Assembly: GCF_014235185.1 (NCBI RefSeq)
Contig: NZ_CP060131.1
Location: 1,867,501-1,931,500, forward strand
Direction: 5' to 3'
Source of the DNA: Pseudonocardia petroleophila
Lineage (GTDB): Bacteria > Actinomycetota > Actinomycetes > Mycobacteriales > Pseudonocardiaceae
DNA length: 64,000 nt
A program made the position numbers and the translations under genes. Shown here piece after piece: positions 41,312-48,000 of this stretch. The notes under the pieces were generated by a model. The model did no database searches and was not told the DNA's origin. It worked only from the letters and a program-made list of their open reading frames with translations. Every line of letters starts with the position of its first letter. The stretch's first letter is position 1.

Positions 41312-42502
41312 TCAGGTCTGGGCCAGCAGGTACCGGCCGAAGTGGGGCACGGTGAACGCGATCTGCCCGCGCTGCGCGGAGAACACCAGGCCCTTCTTGA
41401 GCAGGCTGTCGCGGGCGGGCGACAGCGAGGACGCCCGCCGTTCCAGGTGCTCGGCGATCCCCGAGGTGCCGACGGGCTCGTCGCGGCCGTCGGCCAGCTC
41501 GGCCATCGCGCGCAGGTACTCGCGCTCGGCCGGGGTGGCGCGCTCGAAGCGCGACCCGAAGAAGCCGACGGCCAGCTCCGCCTCCGCCTCCGGTGCGGCC
41601 ATCTTCACGTCGGCGGCGCAGATCGGGGTCCGGGGCGCGGCGTCCCACGCGGCCTTGCCGTAGGCCTGGACGAAGTAGGGGTAGCCGCCGGAGCGCTCGT
41701 AGAGGGCGTCGAGGGCGTCGACGTCGAAGGTGGCGTCCTCGCGCTCGGCGGGGGCGAGGAGGGCGAAATCGGCGTCGGCGCGGTCGAGCTGGCCGATCCG
41801 GGCGTAGCGGAACAGCCGCTCCGAGTACGACTTCGACGCCGAGAGCACGGCGGGCAGGTGCGGCAGCCCCGCGCCCACGACGACGAGCGGCGAGCGCGAC
41901 TGCGAGAGCTCGTGGCACGCCGCGCACAGGGCGGAGACGTCGTCGGCGCGGAGGTCCTGCATCTCGTCGATGAGGATGGCCACCCCGGTCTCCAGGTCGG
42001 CGGCGAGCGTGGCGACCTCGGTGAACAGCTCGACGAGGTCGATCTCGATGTCGCCGGAGTCGGCCTTGCCGGTGCGGACGGGCACGTCGATGCCGGGCTG
42101 CCAGCGGTCGCGCAGCTTCGCGTCGGCGGGGGCCGAGCGCAGCGCGAACGCCTTGAGCACGCCCAGCACCTCGTCGACGCGCTCGCCGTCGGGGTGGCGC
42201 ACGGCGAGGTCGCGGATCGCGCGGTGCAGGGCCGCGGACAGCGGACGGCGCAGGTCGGCGTCCGGCCGGGCCTCGATCTTCCCGGCGCCCCAGCCCGCCC
42301 GGACGGCCATCGAGCGCAGCTCCCCCAGCAGCACCGTCTTCCCGACGCCGCGCAGCCCGGTGAGCACGAGGCTGCGCTCCGGGCGCCCGCGGGCGACGCG
42401 CTCCAGCACGATCTCGAACGCGTCGAGCTCGCGGTCGCGGCCGGCGAGCTCGGGCGGCCGCTGGCCGGCGCCGGGGGCGAAGGGATTGCGCACGGGGTCC
42501 AC
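41312..42502 (-). CDS. AAA-type ATP-binding protein with C-terminal winged-helix-like region
   Basis: The protein has 396 residues. GTG 42502 is preferred to ATG 42544 because the intervening codons are A+T-richer and unlike the rest. Walker A is TGLRGVGKTVLLGEL near residue 46, Walker B-like AILIDEMQDLRADD near 171, with sensor-like VVVGAGLPHLPAV. The C-terminal 100 residues (YLRAMAELADG, EHLERRASSLSPARDSLLKKGLVF) look like a winged helix. This is an ATPase_2/STAND-like pattern. Proteins of this type may act as DNA-linked signalling or defence switches. No partner gene is coupled to it. Confidence 0.75.
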   Translation of the reverse strand: MDPVRNPFAPGAGQRPPELAGRDRELDAFEIVLERVARGRPERSLVLTGLRGVGKTVLLGELRSMAVRAGWGAGKIEARPDADLRRPLSAALHRAIRDLAVRHPDGERVDEVLGVLKAFALRSAPADAKLRDRWQPGIDVPVRTGKADSGDIEIDLVELFTEVATLAADLETGVAILIDEMQDLRADDVSALCAACHELSQSRSPLVVVGAGLPHLPAVLSASKSYSERLFRYARIGQLDRADADFALLAPAEREDATFDVDALDALYERSGGYPYFVQAYGKAAWDAAPRTPICAADVKMAAPEAEAELAVGFFGSRFERATPAEREYLRAMAELADGRDEPVGTSGIAEHLERRASSLSPARDSLLKKGLVFSAQRGQIAFTVPHFGRYLLAQT

Positions 42503-42580
42503 GCATCGGACGGTATCCGCGGTTCTCGGTGAAACCGTAGACATCGCTATCGAGGGCGATGGCGTGTCGTCGATCGCTCC

Positions 42581-42620
42581 GTATCCGGCTCTCTCGCTCC
42601 CTCGCTAGAGAACCGGATAC
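42581..42620 (-). terminator. Hairpin after the DUF1206 gene
   Basis: GTATCCGGCTCTCT and AGAGAACCGGATAC pair at 13 of 14 positions around a 12-base loop. The hairpin starts five bases after the DUF1206 stop codon. The stem is less G+C-rich than its surroundings. Confidence 0.6.
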
Positions 42621-42624
42621 TCCG

Positions 42625-43461
42625 CTACGCCCGGCGGGTGGCCGCGTCGGCCAGGCAGAAGAGCCCGAACGCCGCGATCCCCGCGGCAACGACGATCAGC
42701 AGCCCCGCCCCCGCGACCGACGACCCGAGCGCGCGCAGCGCCGCGTCCAGCCCGCCGGCGCGGCCGGGGTCCGACGAGATCGCCGCACCCCCGGCCAGCA
42801 CCCCGATCACCGCGAGCGCGAGCGCGCGGCACAGGTGCCCGGCCACGCCGAGCCAGGTGATGACGGCGCGCGCGACCGGCCCGACCCGGCGCAGGTCGAG
42901 ATCGCCGAGGAAGGTGCGGCGCACGCCGGTGTAGGTCATCGCGACCGCGAGCCCGAGCACCCCCACGGCGGCGGCGCCCAGCAGGAGCCGGCCGAACGGC
43001 AGGCCGAGCGCGGTGGCGGCGAGCGCACGGACCGCGGAGTCGCCGCCGCGGCGGCGGACCCCGAGCAGGTAGTCCAGGACGACGAGCGCGAGCCCGCCCG
43101 TCGCGATCGCCTTGGCCACGGCGCCGACCCGCTTGCGGACCCGCTCGCCGCCGTGCACCCAGCGGAACCCGAGCGCGGCGGCGCTGAGCTGCCAGACCGC
43201 GAAGGCCACCAGTCCGACGGCGCCGAGCGCGAGGGTGGCGAACCCGCCCGGCGTGCGGGTGACGGTGCCGATCGCGCCGTCCGGGTCGGCGGGGGCGTCG
43301 GGCACGCCGAAGGCGACCTGCAGGGCCAGCCACGCGACGAGCACGTGCACCAGCCCGTAGCCGACGAGCCCGACCCGACCCAGCGCGTCGACGACGGGCC
43401 CGGGCGCGTCGGACGGGCCGCCCCGGACGAGGCGGCGCAGGCGCACGAGCGGGCCGGTCAC
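42625..43461 (-). CDS. DUF1206 membrane protein
   Basis: The protein has 278 residues from GTG 43461 and contains three repeated units of two helices (near 30-90, 110-170, 190-270), with the family pattern VVDALGRVGLVGYGLVHVLVAWLALQVAFG, LGFRWVHGGERVRKRVGAVAKAIATGG and AVAMTYTGVRRTFLGDLDL. The family is of unknown function and usually found in actinomycetes. It is divergent from the SIMPL-domain gene across a promoter region with an 11-base direct repeat. Confidence 0.85.
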   Translation of the reverse strand: MTGPLVRLRRLVRGGPSDAPGPVVDALGRVGLVGYGLVHVLVAWLALQVAFGVPDAPADPDGAIGTVTRTPGGFATLALGAVGLVAFAVWQLSAAALGFRWVHGGERVRKRVGAVAKAIATGGLALVVLDYLLGVRRRGGDSAVRALAATALGLPFGRLLLGAAAVGVLGLAVAMTYTGVRRTFLGDLDLRRVGPVARAVITWLGVAGHLCRALALAVIGVLAGGAAISSDPGRAGGLDAALRALGSSVAGAGLLIVVAAGIAAFGLFCLADAATRRA

Positions 43462-43487
43462 CCGACCATCCTCCCGTCCCGCCGTTC

Positions 43488-43518
43488 CTCGCGGATTCTC
43501 CGGTCTTCTCGCGGATTC
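43488..43518. promoter_or_regulatory. Direct repeat in divergent promoter region
   Basis: CTCGCGGATTC occurs at 43488-43498 and again at 43508-43518, a spacing of exactly 20 bases or about two helical turns. It lies between the divergent starts of the DUF1206 and SIMPL-domain genes. The surrounding sequence is less G+C-rich than average, as expected for promoters. Confidence 0.45.
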
Positions 43519-43559
43519 CGAAGATTTCCGTAGAGAGCGCGATCTGGTTGGCTGGGCCG

Positions 43560-44171
43560 ATGACCGAGATCGTCACCGAGGGCAGCGGCTGGTTCGAGGA
43601 ACCGGGCGACCGGGCCGAGCTCGACGTCGGGTTCACCGCCACCGCGACGACCCGCTCTGCGGCGGTCTCGGCGCTCGCCGATCGGCTCGCCGCCGCGGCG
43701 CCCGTGCTGGAGACCGCCGGGCTCACGGTGGAGCACCGCAGGCTGTGGGTGCACAACGAGTGGCGCCGCGACCGCGTCGTCGGCTGCCGGGCCGGCGAGG
43801 ACGTCCGGCTGGTCGTCACCGACGTCGGGGTGCTCGAGCAGGTGCTCTCCGCGCTGATCGGCGCCGAGCCCACCGGCCTCGACGGCCCGCGCTGGGTGCT
43901 CGCCGACCCCGCGGCCGCCCGCCGGGAGGCCCAGCGGCGCGCCGTCGCCGACGCCCGCGACCGGGCGGAGGGCTACGCGGCCGCGCTGGGCGTCACGCTG
44001 GGCGGTCTCCTGCGGCTGTCGGAGTCGCCGGGGCATCACCCGATCGGGGCATCCATGCGGATGGCGATGGCCGCGGACTCCGCGGGCCCGGACGTCCGTG
44101 ACCTGGGGCTGGAGCCCGAACCCGTCCGGGTCTCGGTGCAGTGCACGACGACGTGGGCCACCTCTGCGTAG
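43560..44171 (+). CDS. SIMPL-domain protein (DUF541)
   Basis: The protein has 203 residues from ATG 43560. The pattern GSGWFEEPGDRAELDVGFTATATTRSAAVSALADRL and AEGYAAALGVTLGGLLRLSES is that of the SIMPL/DUF541 family, found in envelope and signalling proteins. Members usually begin with a signal peptide; none is visible here, so this copy may be cytosolic. Function is unknown. Confidence 0.82.
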   Translation: MTEIVTEGSGWFEEPGDRAELDVGFTATATTRSAAVSALADRLAAAAPVLETAGLTVEHRRLWVHNEWRRDRVVGCRAGEDVRLVVTDVGVLEQVLSALIGAEPTGLDGPRWVLADPAAARREAQRRAVADARDRAEGYAAALGVTLGGLLRLSESPGHHPIGASMRMAMAADSAGPDVRDLGLEPEPVRVSVQCTTTWATSA

Positions 44172-44212
44172 TCGACGGCGTAACACCGCCGTGTCCGGTG
44201 CGACAGAGAGTC

Positions 44213-44593
44213 GTGGAGCAGCCACTTCGACGACCGACCGCACCGCTGCGGCGCACCCTCGTGTGGGCGCAGCTGATCCTCGCCGTCGGGGTGGTCCTCG
44301 CGGCCGTGGGCGTGGGACACCTCGTGCAGTCCCGGGTCGACGCGCGGGCCGCCGCGACGACCGAGTGGCAGGAGGTCGTCACCCCGTCCGCCGGGCCGTC
44401 GGTCACCGGAGGGGGCGCCGCCGGTGACGGGTCGCTCGCCGCGCTCGGCACCCTGCTCGTCGGATGGACGCTGGTGGCGTGCGTCGGCACCGTCGGCCGC
44501 CGTCGCCTCGACGAGAGCGAGAGCGACCGCTGGGCGGCGGACTGGGCGCGTGTCGAACCGGTGTGGAGCGGACGCGTCACCGAAGGGTTCTAG
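44213..44593 (+). CDS. Short Rv1733c-like membrane protein
   Basis: The protein has 126 residues, most likely from GTG 44213. The frame upstream to 44141 overlaps the SIMPL gene and lacks a start signal. One hydrophobic helix lies near residues 17-39 and a second near 80-98. The C-terminal block DESESDRWAADWARVEPVWSG matches the ending of Rv1733c-family proteins. It is shorter than the usual 180-210 residues; the missing part is the N-terminal loop. Its TAG stop lies inside the target duplication of the insertion sequence that follows, so the protein is intact. Confidence 0.68.
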   Translation: MEQPLRRPTAPLRRTLVWAQLILAVGVVLAAVGVGHLVQSRVDARAAATTEWQEVVTPSAGPSVTGGGAAGDGSLAALGTLLVGWTLVACVGTVGRRRLDESESDRWAADWARVEPVWSGRVTEGF

Positions 44594-44594
44594 G
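44589..44594. repeat. Target site duplication, left copy (TCTAGG)
   Basis: The six bases TCTAGG directly precede the left inverted repeat of the IS481-family element and recur directly after its right end. They contain the stop codon of the preceding gene. Confidence 0.9.
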
Positions 44595-45709
44595 TGTACT
44601 GATCGGAGACGTTGGTCGAGGTCGTGTGACGACACGGTCTGACTGATCTTGATAGGTGAGGACCCCCTGGGGTGGTGTGGAGCTGTCTGACGGCACCCAC
44701 ACCACGACCCAGGAGGTCCTCACCGTGCACGCTAACGCCGCGCTGACCCCGACCGCACGACTACGGCTGGGGAAGCTGGTCGTCGAGCAGGACTGGCCCG
44801 TCGCCCGGGCTGCGGAACGGTTCCAGGTGTCCTGGCCGACGGCGAAACGCTGGGCCGACCGGTACGCCTGCGAGGGCGAGGCCGGCATGCAAGACCGGTC
44901 CTCCCGCCCGCACCACTCACCCTGCGCGACGCCGGCCCCGGCGGTGCGCAAGGTCGTGCACCTGCGCTGGAAGCAACGCCTGGGGCCGGTCGGAATCGCC
45001 GCGATCCTGGGGCTGTCGACCTCCACGGTGCACCGCATCCTGACCTCGTGCCGGATCAACCGGCTCTCCCACCTGGACCGGGCCACCGGGGAACCTGTGC
45101 GCCGCTACGAACATCCCCACCCCGGCGACCTGGCCCACGTGGATGTGAAGAAGCTGGGCAACATCCCCGACGGCGGCGGATGGCGCTTCGTCGGACGCGC
45201 CCAAGGCAAGCGTCATCGGGCCGCGACCCCGGGCAAGCCGCGCAACCGTCACCACCATCCCAAGATGGGCACCGGCTACCTGCACACCGTCCTGGACGAC
45301 CACTCCCGCGTCGCTTACACCGAGATGTGCGACGACGAAACCGCCGCCACCGCGGTCGCCGTGCTGCACCGGGCAGTGGCCTGGTTCGCCGCCCGCCACG
45401 TCACCGTCCGGGCGGTCCTGACCGACAACGGCGCCTGCTACCGCTCACACCTGTGGCGCGAGGCCTGCGCCGAGCTTGAGATCCGCCACCGCCGCACCCG
45501 CCCCTACCGCCCGCAGACCAACGGCAAGGTCGAACGGTTCCATCGGACCCTGGTCGAGGGATGGGCGTTCCGCCGGCTCTACGCCAGCGAAACCCACCGC
45601 CGCAAAGCCCTACCGGGCTGGATTCACGAGTACAACCATCACCGACCCCACACCGCCTGCGGCGGACACCCACCGATCACCAGATTGACTAACCTGTCCG
45701 ATCAGTACA
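44595..45709 (+). mobile_element. IS481-family insertion sequence, complete
   Basis: The element is 1115 bases. The left end TGTACTGATCGGAGACGTTG and the inverted right end TGTACTGATCGGACAGGTTA match for the first 13 bases and weakly to about 25. The 6-bp duplication TCTAGG on both sides is of the NCTAGN type used by IS481. One transposase gene fills the element on the plus strand. Both ends and the duplication are clean, so the insertion looks recent and possibly still mobile. It sits between the convergent Rv1733c-like and FxsA-like genes without breaking either. Confidence 0.95.
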
Positions 45710-45714
45710 TCTAG
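44725..45714 (+). CDS. IS481-family transposase
   Basis: The protein has 329 residues from GTG 44725 after AGGAGG. The N-terminal helix-turn-helix is DWPVARAAERFQVSWPTAKRWADRY. The rve/DDE core has DLAHVDVKKLG (first Asp near residue 137), VLTDNGACYRSH (second Asp near 235), and PQTNGKVERFHRTL (Glu near 271). The final codons ATC TAG overlap the element's right end. The stop codon TAG is not in the element but in the TCTAGG target duplication, so integration into a CTAG site supplies the end of the reading frame. All three catalytic residues are present, so it is likely active. Confidence 0.95.
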   Translation: MHANAALTPTARLRLGKLVVEQDWPVARAAERFQVSWPTAKRWADRYACEGEAGMQDRSSRPHHSPCATPAPAVRKVVHLRWKQRLGPVGIAAILGLSTSTVHRILTSCRINRLSHLDRATGEPVRRYEHPHPGDLAHVDVKKLGNIPDGGGWRFVGRAQGKRHRAATPGKPRNRHHHPKMGTGYLHTVLDDHSRVAYTEMCDDETAATAVAVLHRAVAWFAARHVTVRAVLTDNGACYRSHLWREACAELEIRHRRTRPYRPQTNGKVERFHRTLVEGWAFRRLYASETHRRKALPGWIHEYNHHRPHTACGGHPPITRLTNLSDQYI

Positions 45715-45715
45715 G
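45710..45715. repeat. Target site duplication, right copy (TCTAGG)
   Basis: This is the second copy of TCTAGG. It holds the stop codon of the transposase frame (45712-45714) and lies eleven bases from the stop of the convergent FxsA-like gene. Confidence 0.9.
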
Positions 45716-45725
45716 GCCGGGGGTT

Positions 45726-46205
45726 CTAGCTCGCCTTCCGGTCCTGCGGGTCGACGATCTCGCCCTCGATGACCGGCGTGCCGGGCGGGGCGGGCTCGTC
45801 CACGACCGTCCCGTCGACGACAGTGCCCTCGGAGCGGATCCGGGCCGTCCGGAGCCCCGGGGACCGCTGCTCCGCCGCCTTCACCAGCCGCCTGCGCACG
45901 AGCGCGCGCGTGGGCGGCAGCACCAGCAGCAGCCCGGCCAGGTCGGTGACCAGGCCCGGGACGAACAGCAGCACCCCGCCCGCGGCCACCAGCAGGCCGT
46001 CGGTGACCTCCGCGTGCGCCACCCGGCGGTTGTTCACGGCCTCGGCGAGCGCCTGCGCGGCCCGCACCCCCTCCCGGCGGGCGAGCCAGAGCCCGAGCAG
46101 GGAACCGGCCAGCAGGACCACGATCGTCCAGCCGAGACCGATCACCGAGCCGAGCGCGACGAGCGCGACGATCTCGACGACGAGGTACAGGAGCACGAAC
46201 GGCAT
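45726..46205 (-). CDS. FxsA-family membrane protein
   Basis: The protein has 159 residues from ATG 46205 (MPFVLLYLVVEIVALV). The family pattern of three to four helices is clear: GWTIVVLLAGSLLGLWLARREG around residues 27-48, then TDGLLVAAGGVLLFVPGLVTDLAGLLLVLPPTR around residues 69-101. A basic patch (RALVRRRLVKAAEQR) and an acidic Val/Asp tail with the repeat TVVDGTVVDE follow. FxsA in E. coli affects phage exclusion; in actinomycetes its role is unknown. It converges with the IS element. Confidence 0.88.
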   Translation of the reverse strand: MPFVLLYLVVEIVALVALGSVIGLGWTIVVLLAGSLLGLWLARREGVRAAQALAEAVNNRRVAHAEVTDGLLVAAGGVLLFVPGLVTDLAGLLLVLPPTRALVRRRLVKAAEQRSPGLRTARIRSEGTVVDGTVVDEPAPPGTPVIEGEIVDPQDRKAS

Positions 46206-46262
46206 ACCCCCACAACGCACGAGGGGCCGTTCGTGCTCCCGTCGATCTGTCACGACTTGGTG

Positions 46263-47618
46263 TCACCTCACCAGCGCGTGCCCCGGGGCGAGGCGCCGGT
46301 CCGGGTCGAGCCGGTCGCGGACGGCGAGCAGCCGCGCGCGGTCGGCGTCGTCCCACAGCCGGCCGACCCGCTCCGGGCCCGCCGAGCCGAGGAAGTTGAG
46401 CAGGGCCCCCCGGGCGGCCCACGGGGCCATCCGGTCGACGACGGACTGCGTGATCGCGGGCATCGTCTCGGCCAGCGGGCCGGCCGTCGGGCCGAGCGCG
46501 AGCAGCGAGAACGCGGCGTCGCGACCCGCGACGGCGTTGGGCACCGCGGCCGGCCGCCCGACCGCCCCGCCGAGATGGCGCAGCTCCACCATGATCAGCG
46601 GCACCGCCACGTCCGGTCCGGCGACGGCGAGCAGCTCGTCGACGGCCGCGGCGGGCAGCTCGCGCAGCGTCGTACCGCGCTCCCAGGTCGGCATCGGGTC
46701 GGTCGGGTCCATGTGGATGGAGTCGACGGCCGCGTAGGGCATGTCGGCGACCAGGTCCAGCACCGCGGGGGCCGCCGCGCGCATCGGGGCGAGCAGCGCC
46801 GCGCCCTCGTCGGCCGGTCCGAGGTGGGCGAACCGCAGGTGCACCACGAACCGGCCGCGCAGCGGTTCGGGCAGCTCGGGCAGCGGGGGCAGCCGCAGCA
46901 GCGCGACCGACGTCGTCGTCTCCTCGGGCAGCGTGCCGACCCAGGTGCGGTAGGCGTGCAGCACGTCGGCCGCGGCCTCACCGGGGAAGAAGATCCCGCC
47001 GCCGTACAGGGTCGTGACGGGGACCAGGTCGAACTCCAGCTCCGTGACGATCCCGAAGTTGCCGGAGCCGCCGCGCAGCGCCCAGAACAGGTCAGGGTCG
47101 CCGTCCGCGTCGACGCGGCGGATCGCGCCGTCCGCGGTCACGAGCTGCACGGACCGGACGTGGTCGGCCGCGAAGCCGTGGCGCCGCGCCAGCGGGCCGA
47201 GCCCGCCGCCGAGGGTGTAGCCGACGACCCCCACCCCGCTCGACGAGCCGCTCAGCGAGGCCAGCCCGAACGGCGCCGCCGCGTCGATCACCTCGCGCCA
47301 GCGCACCCCGGCCCCGACGCGCGCGGTGCGGGCCGCCGGGTCGACCGCCACCGCGGACATCCGCCGCGTGCTGACGAGGACGGTCCCGGCCAGGTCGGAG
47401 GACAGGCCGTGCCCGGTGGACTGCACCGCGACCCGGAACCCGTGCTCCGCCGCCCAGCGCACCGCGGCGGCGACGTCCTCGGCGCTCGTGGCGCCGACGA
47501 CCAGCGCGGGCCGCGGGGTGTGGGTGGTGTTGAACGCGGCGACCTCGTCGGTTACCCGGGGGTCGGCGCCGTCGAGCACCGGTCCGACCACCCGCAGGGT
47601 GTGCAGGGAGGCGGTCAC
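46263..47618 (-). CDS. FAD-linked oxidoreductase, berberine-bridge type
   Basis: The protein has 451 residues from a GTG in the GTGA overlap with the DUF4333 gene. The PCMH FAD domain shows VVGATSAEDVAAAVRWAAEHGFRVAVQSTGHGLSSDL, with the His in STGHG in the place used for covalent FAD, and GYTLGGGLGPLARRHGFAADHVRS. The C-terminal BBE segment is NFLGSAGPERVGRLWDDADRARLLAVRDRLDPDRRL. Related enzymes oxidise sugars, alcohols or phenolic natural products with oxygen. It is co-translated with a small lipoprotein, an unusual combination. Confidence 0.9.
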   Translation of the reverse strand: MTASLHTLRVVGPVLDGADPRVTDEVAAFNTTHTPRPALVVGATSAEDVAAAVRWAAEHGFRVAVQSTGHGLSSDLAGTVLVSTRRMSAVAVDPAARTARVGAGVRWREVIDAAAPFGLASLSGSSSGVGVVGYTLGGGLGPLARRHGFAADHVRSVQLVTADGAIRRVDADGDPDLFWALRGGSGNFGIVTELEFDLVPVTTLYGGGIFFPGEAAADVLHAYRTWVGTLPEETTTSVALLRLPPLPELPEPLRGRFVVHLRFAHLGPADEGAALLAPMRAAAPAVLDLVADMPYAAVDSIHMDPTDPMPTWERGTTLRELPAAAVDELLAVAGPDVAVPLIMVELRHLGGAVGRPAAVPNAVAGRDAAFSLLALGPTAGPLAETMPAITQSVVDRMAPWAARGALLNFLGSAGPERVGRLWDDADRARLLAVRDRLDPDRRLAPGHALVR

Positions 47619-47902
47619 GACACCCGCTCCATGTCGAAGGCGATGTCGCTGCCGGTCAGCGACGTGACGGTGACGGTCACGTCGAAGGAGCCGGTGGCGT
47701 CGGTGGCGCTGCAGGTGAGGACCGCGCCGACGGTGCCGTCGAGGTCGTCGGGGCAGTCGGCGGTGGCGGCGCCGAGCTGCGACACGATCTGCTGCTCGAC
47801 GGCGTCGGCGGGGGCGGACGTGCCGCACGCGGTGAGGAGGGTGAGCCCGGCGGCTCCGGCGAGCAGCAGTGCGGCGCGGAGGCGGGGGTGGGACGTGGTC
47901 AT
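47615..47902 (-). CDS. DUF4333-family lipoprotein
   Basis: The protein has 95 residues from ATG 47902. The signal ends in a lipobox LTAC near residue 23-26, followed by a short domain with VEQQIVSQLGAATADCPDDLDGTVGAVLTCSATDATGSFDVTVTVTSLTG. Two cysteines (ADCP, LTCS) probably form a disulfide, as usual for DUF4333. It is anchored outside the cell. The stop overlaps the start of the oxidoreductase gene. Confidence 0.85.
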   Translation of the reverse strand: MTTSHPRLRAALLLAGAAGLTLLTACGTSAPADAVEQQIVSQLGAATADCPDDLDGTVGAVLTCSATDATGSFDVTVTVTSLTGSDIAFDMERVS

Positions 47903-48000
47903 CGGGGTCTCCGGTTCGGTCCGGCGGCCGGGTCGGCTGCCGTGGTGGGACCACCGTGGATCGCCGCCCTTGCGGGGGGCGGGGGACGACTTGCGAGCGG

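Noticed and set aside
42503..42544. ATG 42544 as start of the AAA ATPase
   Set aside because: The codons between 42544 and 42502 are A+T-rich for this genome and lack a ribosome-binding site; GTG 42502 gives the family-like start.
44595..45709. A second insertion sequence or composite transposon
   Set aside because: Only one element with one pair of terminal repeats and one duplication was found; no passenger genes.
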